Assembly: GCA_026120185.1 (NCBI GenBank)
Contig: JANUWF010001783.1
Location: 2,263,001-2,327,000 of the forward strand
Direction of reading: 5' to 3'
DNA: 64,000 bases
Source: Voacanga thouarsii
Lineage: Eukaryota; Streptophyta; Magnoliopsida; Gentianales; Apocynaceae
Of the stretch, positions 1 to 11,675 are shown one piece after another. Every line of letters starts with the position of its first letter. The first letter of the stretch is position 1. Under the pieces are notes generated by a model, which was given only the letters and a program-made list of their open reading frames with translations, was not told the DNA's origin and ran no database searches. The position numbers and the translations under genes were made by a program.

Positions 1-682
1 GTTTAATTTATTTTGCTAAATTTCTACATGTAAAACAATATTAAATGTTCAATATTTAAAAGAAAAAAAAATGCTAAAAATTAAATAAAATAGGAAAAAT
101 CTATCATAAATCCATAGCAAGTTGCGATGGATTTGCGACAGTGGATTTCCATATTAAATAAATGGTTGAAAAGCCATTGCAAATCCGTAACAATTTGTGA
201 TGGATTTGTGACGGCTAAATTACAAATTAAATAAAATAAGAAAAAATCTGTTGCAATTTGCGATGGATTTGCAACAGCTAAATTACAAATTAAATAAAAG
301 AGAAAAAATCCGTTGCAAATCGTAACAATTTGTGACACTCAAATAACAAATTAAATAAAATAGGGAAACATTAGTCACAAATTCGTAGCAATTTACAATG
401 GATTTGCGATGCCCAAATTACAAATTCAATAAAATAGGGAAATATCCATCGCAAATCCATAGTAATTTGCGACGGTCAATTTACATATTAAATAAAATTG
501 AAAAAAATTCGTTGCATATCCATAGCTAAAGTTTTACATTTCTTTCGTTGACTAGTGAGTTTCGTCGTCACAAATGTGTTGTTAATTGCGATAGCTTTAG
601 CCTCCCGTCGCTATTTGCAACGATCTTATTTGTGACAGATTTGGTCGTCGCAAATCTCGATTTTTTTTTTTTTTTTGTAGTG
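1..682. mobile_element. Right terminal part of a CACTA (En/Spm) DNA transposon
   Basis: The segment ends in a T-run followed by TGTAGTG at 676-682. Its reverse complement, CACTACA plus an A-run, is the classic CACTA terminus. Inside the terminus lie AT-rich repeats containing TTTGCGAC/GTCGCAAA motifs, as expected for the subterminal region where CACTA transposases bind. No coding sequence remains here. The rest of the element, including the matching terminus, lies left of the window, so neither the 3-bp target duplication nor the element's length can be tested. The 3 bp following the terminus are TGG. Confidence 0.75.
83..530. repeat. Subterminal repeats of the CACTA end, about six degenerate units
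   Basis: Units of roughly 65-75 bp follow the pattern AAATTACAAATTAAATAAAATAGG, then GCAAATCC, about 15 bp, then GGATTTGC. The last two blocks form an imperfect 8-bp inverted repeat in most units, so each could fold into a small stem-loop. Unit lengths and sequences have drifted. The open frames seen here on either strand are by-products of the repeat. Confidence 0.75.
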
Positions 683-836
683 TGGCCTTTCAAATTCATG
701 AATAATAAGTTGCTAAGTCTTCTGAAATTTCATTTCCTTAGTCTTCTAAAATTCCATAGTAAAAGTCTTGTAGAGGAAGCCTATGCCACATGGCAAAACC
801 ATAGTACCTAAAAAGTATTAGGAGACAACATCACAG

Positions 837-838
<2 letters not shown>

Positions 839-917
<79 letters not shown>
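839..917. repeat. Compound microsatellite (AT)n(GT)n(AG)n
   Basis: About 19 AT repeats run directly into about 11 GT repeats and then about 8 AG repeats. It lies between the CACTA end and the 3' side of the NAR2 gene. Confidence 0.97.
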
Positions 918-1225
918 TTTCAATATTCAAGTATTAAAGGTTCAGTTGTTAAGTCAGCGTGACAAAACCATTTATGGAATTGCATACATTTCACTTATTT
1001 ATTAGACCTTTCTATCCAAATATATGTCGAATACTTTCGCAATGTAATGGCAGAATGATTAAACCATTTTATATGGTTTCCCATATGCAACTACACTAAG
1101 CTAAAACAAAATTTAAAAAAACTTAACAGAGAATAAATATAGGTAATACATTATTTTGGCATCAAAACATTCAAGTAGCAAAGTTACATAATGAAATCAA
1201 AACAACAGAGTTCTCCCCTCATGGA

Positions 1226-2279
1226 TCATTTTTGCTGGGATGCTTTAGCGTTCCTCTTATCCCAGAAGAAGAACCCAAACAAAGATAAAACAGAGAAAGC
1301 AGAGAAGCAGACAGATGCAATGTCAAGCGACACGTGTCTACCGGAGATTGCCAGGATCTGGAACAAGTTTGTAGTCTTGTGAGCATCTGTGGATTGGCCA
1401 AAGGCAACTTCTTCATCGGCGGAGTTGTAAGCATAGACTCTAACAAAATACGTAGCAGTGGGAATATCCCTCTCTATTGTCCAAGTCGAAGTGTTGTTTG
1501 AAGGGCTATATGGCTTGGCCACAACATTGAATTGGCAAGTCTTGTCCTTCTTTAAATCGTCTACAGTTTTTCTCCATGCCCTATCTACTTGGCTAATTGG
1601 TGCATAGCAGAGTTTTACCTTAATTGTTTTATAGGTTGAATCCGTCTCAGGTTTAAATGTTGTGTTGTATGACCATGTCACTGTGATTTTGTCTTCTCCA
1701 GCCTTTAGAACTGCAATTTCAGGTTGAATTCAAGATTAGACAGGTCACAGGTGAAAAAGAATGACAAATTAATTGTAGAATTTGGTTGAGAATTCAAGAT
1801 ATATATATATTTTTTTTTTGTGAAAATAGAGAAGTTCAATCAAAAGTTATCATCTAGTCAATTAACTCCTTTCGAAATACTCAAGGCAAACAAGCTGCCG
1901 CCTTCTTCTTGTTGAATAAAGAACCAGACAATACCATATTCTTTTTCTTGTTTTCGCCGGCTATAGCTAGAAATTCAATTTTCTCATTGTAATAATCTGT
2001 ATGAAACAAGACCTTTTGATCCAAATTTGACAACAAGATCAAAAAATCATTTAGATTAGGATCCACAATCATGTCAAAATAATTCTATTTCATTTACTTG
2101 AGGAAAGAAGATGATCTTTCTATACCTTGTCCTGATGCATGGGAGGCGGTGACCAGAAGAGTCCTACTGAGGGAAGAGAAGGCTACACCATAACAGGAAG
2201 CCACCAAGAATAAGAGCACAAGAGCAGACACAAGAAAAACCCGGGCTGCCATCGATGCTTTCTCTCCTCTGAACTCCAA
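1226..2279 (-). CDS. NRT3.1: High-affinity nitrate transporter-activating protein (NAR2/NRT3 family)
   Basis: Two exons, 2279-2126 and 1710-1226, give a 212-residue protein. Splice sites are ACAAG|GTATAG and TTGCAG|TTCTAA. They restore the reading frame through a split Val codon, giving GQ-V-LKAGED as in the family. Residues about 11-31 are a hydrophobic signal peptide. Residues 80-111 hold the family core KVKLCYAPISQVDR...WRKTVDDL. Residues 128-146 hold TIERDIPTATYFVRVYAY. A C-terminal membrane segment (about 181-201) is followed by a short basic tail. Potential N-glycosylation sites lie at N67, N123 and N124. NAR2 proteins pair with NRT2 carriers at the root plasma membrane and are needed for their stability and nitrate uptake; this is family knowledge. 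Two starts are possible: Met1, or Met10 (2252), which gives 203 residues and puts the signal peptide at the very N-terminus. Arabidopsis NRT3.1 is about 210 residues. The gene looks intact. Whether it is the 3.1 or 3.2 paralogue is not certain. Confidence 0.93.
1711..2125 (-). other. Single intron of the NAR2 gene
   Basis: A 415-bp AT-rich intron, GT at its donor (2125) and AG at its acceptor (1711). A 63-codon open frame at 1881-2072 lies entirely within it and has no family resemblance. Confidence 0.9.
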
Positions 2280-2341
2280 ATGATCAGCTTCTATGATTCC
2301 AAAAATGATAAGATGGTGAATGAGACGGGTTCTTGGACTTT

Positions 2342-2350
2342 CTTTATATA
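2342..2350 (-). promoter_or_regulatory. Probable TATA box of the NAR2 gene
   Basis: On the minus strand this reads TATATAAAG, 63 bp upstream of Met1. A transcription start about 30 bp downstream would leave a 5' UTR of roughly 30-35 nt. No nitrate-responsive element was identified with confidence in the upstream kilobase. Confidence 0.6.
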
Positions 2351-3613
2351 AAGGTCTCTGAAGGTGAAGATGGCTATTAAATAACTTAATCAGAACTAGT
2401 CAAACACCACTGCCAAACTGACTTTGTACTTCAGACGTACGGGAGATGATGAATCCCTCAAGACTTCGTGAATTTTGTAATGCTTTTAAAGATGGAAAAA
2501 TGGCTGTAAGGCATCTTCAAAGGCTACAAATGAGTGAGATGAAAAATAATAAACTAGAGAGTTGTTGAGAAGGATGTGTTTGGGGTTTATTTAATTGATT
2601 GACTCAAGTGAAGGATTCGATTGGAAGATGGAAACTATTCATGGTACATATCTTTCTAAATGAATATGCTAGGATGATTTTGACCCCTAATGCGTTGGAA
2701 AGAGCAAATGAACAAGAAAATGCAGCAATTTCATAAAGAGGTGAATGGAAATGGAAAGTTGGCAAATTGTCCTTACTTTTTCACAGACTCAGCAACTTGT
2801 GAATGGGATGTTGCCGTCGGCAAAGGGCTTTTCGGGTTAGCCGTGGGCCATGACCTCTAGCTAGAACATAAAGAACGAATTAAAAGTGGAAAACAACTTT
2901 TAGTGTTCCGAATCGTAATAGATTGTAACGTATTGGTGGAGATAAGGCTCGGGCCTCATCTTTTTTTTCTTTTCTTTTTTATATTATTAAATTAGTTGAC
3001 ATTTGCTAAACGTCCAACCGCAGTACTAGTAGAATTTTTTTATTAAAAAAATAGTCTAACTTTTCAATATATATATTTTGATGCTAAAGTAATGCGTTAT
3101 TTGTTTTTTTTTTCTGTTTTTAATTTTCTTTTTCTTAGTTTAGTTGCATATGAAAAACCAAGAATGGATTAATAACTGTACAATAGCATTCTAAAATTAT
3201 TAGACATTATTTGGACAAAAATGTACGATCAATAAATATCATTTTTTTAATTCCATAAATATTTTTCGTCACGTGATTCAACACTTCAACCTTCGTTAAT
3301 ACTACTAGATTTATGAATTTCCATACATAAACAAAGAGAAATGAATCCTGTAAGCATGGTTAAGCAAATTGTAAACTATCTAAATTACATAAACCCATAT
3401 CCATTCTAAGAAAAGGGTCAAAAGTGTAAAAACAAAAATAAGTCTTTTGAAGAACAGCTAAAATTGGTTAGAAAATCAGCCGCTTGATTTTTCAACCTAA
3501 ATATATTAATAAAATAGATGAATGAAACCTATCTATGAGAAATCAAAGTTGTTTGAACCAACATTGAAGATACTAGGGTATCCGTTCTTTGCATCGTAGA
3601 AAGCCAACTAGAA
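2351..3613. other. AT-rich upstream flank of the NAR2 gene; no gene seen
   Basis: No open frame with family resemblance was found on either strand. The nearest kilobase would hold the NAR2 promoter. The first copia LTR begins 1.27 kb upstream of the TATA box. Confidence 0.6.
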
Positions 3614-3618
3614 AAATT

Positions 3619-5515
3619 TGTTGGAATATATACCCTTTCAATTAGATTATTTGATGTAATTATCGAATTTATTAATAAAAGAATTTATTCTCAAAATTTA
3701 TTTGTGAATTTACATTTTATTTGTACACGATTTTTGTTTGGAAAGGACCCACTGTATTTAAATAAGTAATCCATATGAATGATAATCTTTCATAGTAAGG
3801 TATGGATTACGGGTTATTTAACACATAATTGTTTGTTCTTAATCAATTGATGAGAATGGAAATCTCATCATGTATAGGTTATTGTGTTATGAATTCCAAA
3901 TGGGGAATGGCTTACTTTTAACCAGTGTGTAGTCCACTCACTTCATAGTATGAGCGTATTTCAAATATGTAGAACAGGACTTGTAATAATAGTTTCTAAA
4001 AGTACTATTTAAAAGAAACCCAAACTGTTACTGCTACAGCGTGAACTAATACTCTACCGCTGAAGTATGAGTTGGTAGTCTGACGAAGCTAGAAGTCTAT
4101 ACCTTGATATACTGTAGTTGAGGTTCTTTCGTAGAACCAATATACTTGTATGTTGGGTATATGTGACTAGTTAGTTAAAACAGACTTGTACAAGATAACT
4201 TATACGCTATATCGCTCCTTATGACTGTTCAAATGATCTAATTATCCAAGGCCCTAGGAAACATGACTTGGATATTTATTTTAGGGTAGCTCCTTTGAAA
4301 AGTGGAAATATTCCAAGAGTCGTGTATCGTTGGATTAGAGGTCTAAAAATGGTGGATGTCTATTAGAGAGGTGTTAGTACACTCTTCCTCTCTAATTGCA
4401 CGACGATGCGTAGAGGTGTATTGTAGTCATTACACCTGTAGGTCGAAGACTTTGCTAACGCAGCATTGTCCATATGGTCAATATTTTCTTATAGTGATAT
4501 TAGAAAACATTTAAAAATGTAAAATATAGCTATTTATATAGCAAGGGTATTTTGGTCATTTTATTAGCCAAGGCGATGTGTCTTTTGGTCTCCCGAATGG
4601 CCCTTAAGTCATGAAAGATTCGGGTTAAGAAATTGATCTTGATAATTATGGGTTTTTATTTTATTAGTCTAATTTATTATTGGATTAGAATAAAATAAAA
4701 TGTCTAAGTAAAAGTATTTATTTTATCTAATTTAATTAGTTAATTAATTATTCAGGGCTCAAGGCCCAGATTGAATAATTAGAAAATTAATCTGGATATA
4801 AACTAGATACAAGGTATAAAATTTTATATTAGTCTATTTAGGCTTAATTATTTATTTGATTGTTTAATATAGTCCAGAAAATAAATAATTAAGATTTATT
4901 ATTTATGAGTATTCAAATCCAAGAATAAATAATTTTATCTGACCCAATGAATAAGACTAAGGTAAAATAAATTTATTTAAAAAATTAAAAAAATAAATAT
5001 TAAATATTAAATTAATTAATTAATTAAAAACAGCACGGAATGGAACCCCTGTTGTTTTGCGTGCAGGATAACAAAAAGCATGGATGCTTTTGCACGCAAT
5101 TGTATTCTCTCTCGAGGATGGATTAAAAAGGATATGAAATGAATTGAAGATGTTGGTTGTTTTTGGTCTTCTGGGTGTTGGTAATTCACAGAAGCAAAAG
5201 CAAAGAAAACAGTAGCCTCTTCGTGGTTCAATTCATTCACAGGAAGCTAAACCCATCTACGAACAAATACCAAAGTTGATCAAAACCCAATCTTTATGCC
5301 TTCACCGACTGTGCTACGGGCACTATTTCGAAAGGTTGAAAGCTTCGCACGGATGAGACGCATTAGACGTTTGTAAGGACGTGAGCCACTAGACTCGAAT
5401 AACTTTATATAAACATTTGCACCAATCCGAAGAGGGCCATTTAATCACAGAGGTAAAATTTTCGTTTTCCTAACATGTGTTTCGTTTTTATGATTTTTTC
5501 CATTTTAAGCCTTCA
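3619..5515 (+). repeat. 5' LTR of copia element 1
   Basis: 1,897 bp, TGTTGG...TTCA. It is collinear over its full length with the copy at 19275-21164. It lies 1.27 kb upstream of the NAR2 TATA box, with transcription directed away from NAR2. Confidence 0.94.
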
Positions 5516-5517
5516 AT

Positions 5518-5527
5518 TGGTATCAGA
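5518..5527 (+). promoter_or_regulatory. Primer-binding site of copia element 1
   Basis: TGGTATCAGA begins 2 bp after the LTR and complements the 3' end of initiator tRNA-Met, the usual copia primer. The match decays after ten bases (AT where GC is expected). Confidence 0.85.
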
Positions 5528-7248
5528 ATTATGGTTTGACAAATGTAGGAAGCATGTTAGGCTTAATTAAAATAAGAAAATATTTATTTTGGTTAAAATC
5601 TATGATCCTTCGTGTTTACTGGTATGGATAGTTTTATTGTAAGTTTCGCGAGTGGATGCATAGGAACAATATATTTTCATTACTTTCATAGATATCATGT
5701 AAACTCAGTGTTTTTTAAGGGCAGAGGTGGTTGTTTGGATTTTTTTTTTTTTTTTTTGTTGAGTGAAAATGGAAGAAAAATCGAAATCTACACGCAGAGG
5801 TACATTCTGGAGAAGATGAGTCGAGATGCCAAGCCAAGCCGAGCCGCGTGATGTGTGAGGAGTCGTGAGCCGCAGCTCATAACCATGCATGGCTCACGGC
5901 TGGCGAGGAAGATTTCCTTGCTGTTGGCTTTAGCGAGGAAGCTACTATTCCTAAAATTGCATTTTGCAATTTGTAGTCACGGTCAGCAATTTTGACTACG
6001 GTTGGGGCGGGCGCGAGTGAGCCGGGCCGCGGGCACTTGCCCGGATCCGGCCCATGGGTTCACCCACAGTGTGGCAGGTGCATGGACCCGACCAAATTTT
6101 TTTTATAAAAATTGATTTTTGGTCCCATATCAAACGAAGTTATTTTTATTGCGCTAATTAATATTCTTTGAATATTTTGCATGAAAAATAATAGTAAAAA
6201 AAAAAATTGGATTAAATAAGACTATTAATTAATTAATGTGTTAATTCTATTATTTAGACACTTAGGTTAAACGAATAAAAAAGTATGAAAACATTTACAG
6301 TTTTCTAGTATAGTTATTTCTTTTTGTACTCTATGTGCGCGTTCTCTCAAAGACCAAAGTCTTTGGGAATTTTTGACAAAGAAAAATATTTTTCTTAAAT
6401 CAAATGGTTAATTTTAATTCAGACAAAAATTAATTCTTGAATATTTTCTCAAAGGATTTTATCCTTGACATAGAAAATATATTGAATTTAGATATTTTTT
6501 GAATTAAAATAGAAAATCATTTTGGTTGAATTTTAACAAGAGAATTTGTTTTTGTCAAAAACTTGAGATCAAAATCTCTCGAAAATTTTATTAAAATTTT
6601 TTTGAAATTATTAAGCTTATTAACTTAAATAAAATTAATCCATAGAAAAATTTCTCAAATGGTACATATCTTAACATAGAAATTTTTATGCGTTTAGATA
6701 TTTTATTTTGAGTTAAAAGAAAATTTAATTGAAATTTTCAAAATATATTTTCCAAGAAAAACCCTTATTTTAAAATATTAAGTGGTAGAGGGATTTCAAC
6801 GGGCCCACAACTTTCATCACGATCCTCATTAGAGATCGTGAGTCCCCTCGCATCAGCCTGGGAGTGAACTCGTATAGGATGGGGATACCACAATAATCTA
6901 GAACTAATAGATGGATGTAATTAATAACCCAGGACACGTGCTACGATCGGCCAGCCCACGTTAGAGGTTATAGTGTAAGGAATGTCCATACGAAATGGTC
7001 ATCCTACGATGGAGTTATCTTCTAGATCATTACCTAGAAGGGAAATTAATTTGTGATAATTAATACACTTAGCTTAAAAAACTGTTAATCTTCCCAAAAA
7101 GCTATATCAGTTTTTCTAAGAGCCAAATTAATCATATTAAAGATAATAGTATTAGGGTTAACTATTATCAGATTTAATATAAGGATAAAGTCACAAATTA
7201 TTTTTTTTTTCACAAATTTAATTTTCTTTTATTTTCGATATTTCGAAA
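5528..7248 (+). other. Long non-coding leader of copia element 1
   Basis: About 1.7 kb between PBS and gag, unusually long for a copia element. It has a GC-rich block at about 5815-6075 with repeated GCCGAGCC/GGCTCACGG motifs. It also has a perfect inverted repeat CAAAGAC-CAAA-GTCTTTG at 6348-6365, and another, CACGATC-9 nt-GATCGTG, at 6818-6840. The same order of features appears in element 2's leader. No credible gene lies here. Confidence 0.7.
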
Positions 7249-7821
7249 ATGGGTGGTGGAGGTTCTTTTAGTTCTTTGATCATTATTCTCCTTGAGAATA
7301 AACTAACGGGACCAACTTATGTGGATTGGAAAAGGAACTTGGACATAATACTCGCAGCTGAGGAGTATAAGTATGTCCTCTTTGAAACCTGCCCTGTTAT
7401 TGGGGAGGGTTCCATCATGGAGGAGCGTGAGGCTGAAAAGTATAGAAGAAGGCCAATGAAATGACTTGATGCTACATGTTGGCCTCCATGTCTAATGTGC
7501 TCCAGTCAAAACATGAGCACATGGCCACTGCATATGACATTAGTCAATCATTTGCCGCAATGTTTGTCGATAAGAGCCGACTCGCAAGGCAGGAAGCTCT
7601 TAGGACGATTATAAACACTAGGATGGTTGATGGAGCATTAGTCAGGGAGCATATGCTCAAAATGATTACTCCTTTCGAGGAAGCGGAAGTCTTAGGGGCT
7701 GTTATTGACCCTGAGAGCCAAGTGGATATGGTTCTTGAATCTCTGCCGGGCTCTTTTACCCAGTTCAAATTAAACTACAACATGAACGAATTAAACATGA
7801 CTTTAACTGAGTTGATGAAAG
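7249..7821 (+). pseudogene. Gag (UBN2-type), N-terminal part, copia element 1
   Basis: This begins at ATG 7249 with MGGGGSFSSL and the gag motif YVDWKRNLDIIL. It runs to TELMK, where element 2 splits it after 7821. A 1-bp deletion near 7440-7475, relative to element 2, shifts the frame from phase 1 to phase 0; the second part is open from 7476. The part after the interruption continues at 15926. Apparent codons past 7821 come from element 2's LTR. In an active element gag would form the virus-like particle. This copy cannot make an intact protein. Confidence 0.88.
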
Positions 7822-9848
7822 TGTTGGATTGTATGCCCTCTTATACTAGGTTTCTAATGTAAAATTGAATATTTTAATAAAAGAATTTATTTTCAGAAAT
7901 TATTTGTGAATTTGCTTTTTGTTTGTGCACAACTTTCATTTGGAACAGACCTATTGTGTTTAAATAAGTGGTCCATATTAATGGTGGTCTTTCACAGTAT
8001 GGTATAGATCACAAGTTATTTAACACATAAACATTTGTTCTTAACCTATTGATGAGACTAGGAATCTCATCATATTTAGGTTATTATGTTATGAATTCCA
8101 AATGGGGAATGACTTACCTTTAGCCAGTGAGTAGTCCACTCACTTCATGATATAAGCATATTTCTAATACGTAGGATAGGACTTGTAGTAGTGGTTTCTA
8201 AAAGTACTATATGATAGAAACCTAGACTACTACCGCTACAGTGTAGACTAGTACTCTACGACTTGAGTATAAGTTGGTGGTCTGACGAAGTTGAAAGCAT
8301 ATGCTCTAATATGCTATAGCTAAGATTCTATAGTAGAACCAATATACTTGTGTATTGGGTATATTAACTAGTTAGTTAAGACAGACTGGTACAAGATAGT
8401 TTCTACACTATATCGCCCTTTGTGGTTATCCGAATGGTCTAAAATGTTCAGGGCCCTGGGAAACATGACTTGGATGTTTGCTTTAGGGTAGCTCCCTTGG
8501 AAAGCGGAAACACTCCAACAAGTCGTGGATTATTGGACTAGAAGCCTAAGGATGGTAGATGTCATTTAGAGGGGTGTTAGTACACTTCTTCCTCTCTAAA
8601 TATACGACGATGTGTAGAGGGGTATTTTAGTCATTTCACCTGTAAGTCGGAAACTTTGCTAATACAGCATTGTCCTTGGGGTCAATATTTCCTTATGGTG
8701 ATATTAGGAAATATTTAAAATGCAAAATACAGCTATTTATATAGAAGGGGTATTTTGGTCATTTTAGCAGCCAAGGTGATGTGTCTTTTTTGTCCTCAGA
8801 ATAGCCTGTAAGTCCTAACTAATTTTGGGTAGAGGAATTGGTCTCAGTTCAAGAGGATTTTATTTTATTTGATTTTATTCAGATGTCTAATTTATTATTA
8901 GATTGGAATAAAATAAATAAATAAAATAAAATAGGAGTTGAGAGAAATTAATTATCTAGTTTAATTGGTTAATTAATTATTCAGGGCCTAGGTCCAGTAT
9001 GAATAATTAGGAAATTAACCTAGGCTTAAACTAGGGAAAATAATTAATGTTTAATTATTTATTGGATTATTTATATAAGCCCAAGATATAAATAATTAAA
9101 GATTAATTATTTTGGTTCATTTGGGCTCATTAATTATTTATTGGGTTATTTATATAAGCCCAGGAAATAAATAATTAATGTTTATTATTTTGGGCCTTTT
9201 GGGTCCAAAAAAAATATTAAATATTATTTCGGCCCAATAGCTTGGACCGTAGGGTTTTTTCGAGATACGGTTAAGAAGAGTTTAGGGTTAAGCCAAAATT
9301 ATTCTCAGGATAACATCCGGGTGTTTTGAAATATGATATCCCGGGAATATGTTTATCAGATAATGAGATACCTAGTTTTGGCTAACCAATAAACAAGTCT
9401 TTGGTAGAACAAAACCCCTAATCTCCCTAACAAACAGTGTCTCACGCAGCTCTCTCTCTCTCTCTCACGTCTCTTCATCCTCTGTATCTTCTTCTTGGAG
9501 CTTTGTTAACCAATAGCAAGAGAACCAAGGAGATTTGAGACCGTTCTTCTTCTCCGTTGTGTTCACCGACTAGAGGTTGGGCTGTGGCATATTCTGAGAG
9601 CTGAAAGGCTTGGTATTCATGCAAACAAGGCGAAGTAGGAGGCTAGCGGGTTTTCAATCGGAAGCTTCTTCAAGTGGGCAAGGCAAAGCGATTCCTGTCG
9701 TTCAATCTACTTCTACTCAACCTAGTAGGTTTAAAGCGCGCAAATGTATGATCTTTACGCTTTCGTGTGGCCTTTAAGGCTTGCGGTTTTTTTTTTCCTC
9801 TGGTTTTTTTCCCGTGAGTGCATGCTCCTCTATTTTTCCCGTCCCTCA
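7822..9848 (+). repeat. 5' LTR of copia element 2
   Basis: 2,027 bp, TGTTGG...CCCTCA. The first 1.2 kb is recognisably related to the element 1 LTR (shared blocks such as CCACTCACTTCAT and GGTAGCTCC). The last part, with a CT-rich tract at about 9450-9480 and a T-rich end, is different. Confidence 0.93.
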
Positions 9849-9851
9849 ATG

Positions 9852-9864
9852 TGGTATCAAAGCC
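9852..9864 (+). promoter_or_regulatory. Primer-binding site of copia element 2
   Basis: TGGTATCAAAGCC lies 3 bp after the LTR. It matches the initiator tRNA-Met PBS except for one G-to-A change. Confidence 0.88.
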
Positions 9865-11675
9865 AATGGTTCTTTGATCAATATAGGGAGCATGATAGTT
9901 AATAAAAATGGAGAAGATGATTATACCTGTGATCCTTCGCTGTTTTAGTATGGGATAGCATCACTGTGAGCTTCACCGTTGAAGCATAGGTATCTCTGTA
10001 AAATTTTTGGCTTTGATGTTTGATCGTGTAAAGCCAATTTAAATGGGTATAGGCGGTTGCATTTTTGTTTTGGATGAGTTTTTGTAAGTAAAAATGTCCA
10101 AAGAAGCCAAAGAAATAAGGAAAAAACCGAAGAAGAAGCCTCTGTAATTTTCGCGTGAAACAGAAGAAAAATGAAGAAGGAGGCACTGTTCATAAGCCAC
10201 CGCCTAAGCCGAGCCGGAGCCGAGCCTCGAACTGTTTCTGTGAGAGGAGCCGTGTTGTTGGAGCCGCTGGATCCGGCTTGATTCATGAAATTGGAAGCCG
10301 AATTCAATTGCAAAATTTGCAATTGAATTGCAATTCTTCTGCGCGGGTCATGTAGCTGGGTCGGAGCCACCATTCGGATAAACACGCGGGTCAGCGGGTG
10401 GTTCAGGCACGGGTTCTCGGGCGGGCAGGCGGGTGGCTTGGTGGGTTGAGGCAGCTGATGATCCGGTGCGGCTGGTACACCACGGCCGCGGTGGACCGCA
10501 AGCCACTCTGGCGCGGATCCGGTGCGACCGGTGCAGTGGACCGCCAGCTATTTTTTTTGCAATTTTTATTTTTTATTTTTTTCATTTTGAGTCCCATACC
10601 AGGCGAAGTTAATATTTTTGTAATATTTTATATTCTTGGAATATATTTGCATGAAAAATATTAGTAAGAGATTTTAGGATTAAACAAGATAATTAATTAA
10701 TTAATTAATGTATTTAATTCTATTATTTGGGCACATAGGTTTAAAAAATAGAAAAGCATGAAAACGTTTACTATTTTCGAGCATGCTATTTTTTTGTGTA
10801 CCTATGTGTGTTTTTTTTCAAAGACCAAAGTCTTTGGGAACATTTTTGACAAGAAAAATATTTTTTTCAAAAATTAAGTGGTTATTTTAATTTGTACAAA
10901 AATTAATCCTTGAATATTTTCTCAAAGGATTTAATCCTTGACATAGAAAATATATTGGATTTAGATATTTTTGTAAATTAAAATGGAGAGCCATTTTGTT
11001 TTGTTTTGGACTAGGAAAATTGTTTTGTCAAGTAAACTTGAGACCAAAGTTTCTAGAAAGTTTTAATTGGAAAATTTTTGAAATCATTAAGTTTTAACTT
11101 AAATAAAATTAGTCCATGGAGAAATCTCTGAAAGGGTATAATCCTTGACGTAGAGAATTTAATGGACTTAGATATTTTCTTTTTGAGTTAAGAAAAACTT
11201 AATGGAAATTTTAAAAGGATATTTTTCAGAAAACCTTTATTTTAAAAGACTAAGTGGGAGAGGGGTTCCAACGGCCCCACGGCTTCCATCACGTTCCTCA
11301 TTAGAGATCGTGGGTCCCCTCGCGTCACTCTGGGAGTGAACCCATATAGGATGGGGATACCACAAAGATCTAGATCTAATGGAAGGATGTAATTAATAAC
11401 TTGGGGCACATACTATGACCTGCTAGCCCACTTTGGAGGTCATAGTGCGAGGTATGTCCATAGGAAATGAGAGGAAACGGCCATCCTACAACGGAGTTAT
11501 CCTCTAGATCATTACTTAGAAGGGAAATTAATTTGTGGTGGTTAATACACTTAGCTTAGGAAACTGTTAATCTTCCCAAGAAGCTATGTCAGTTTTCCTA
11601 AGAGCCAAATTATTTTTAGTGCACAAATTTTATTTTGTTTTCACAAACTAAATTCTTTCTTTTTGATTTTCAGAA
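9865..11675 (+). other. Long non-coding leader of copia element 2
   Basis: 1.8 kb between PBS and gag. It has a GC-rich block (about 10190-10550) and then an AT-rich stretch. A perfect hairpin CAAAGAC-CAAA-GTCTTTG lies at 10819-10836, identical to element 1. The second hairpin (about 11289-11311) has one stem mismatch. Small open frames on both strands of the GC-rich block show no family features. Confidence 0.7.

Noticed and set aside
81..338. Minus-strand ORF with repeated FFLFYLICNLAV
   Set aside because: Produced by the CACTA subterminal repeats.
1191..1382. Plus-strand ORF over the NAR2 3' exon
   Set aside because: Antisense shadow of the NAR2 coding sequence.
2810..2860. GTTGCCGTCGGCAAAGGGC motif as a possible MITE end
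   Set aside because: Only one occurrence in the window, with no inverted partner or target duplication found nearby.
9899..10664. Several overlapping ORFs on both strands in the element 2 leader
   Set aside because: They lie between PBS and gag in GC-rich non-coding leader and match no retroelement domain. The corresponding part of element 1 does not preserve the frames.
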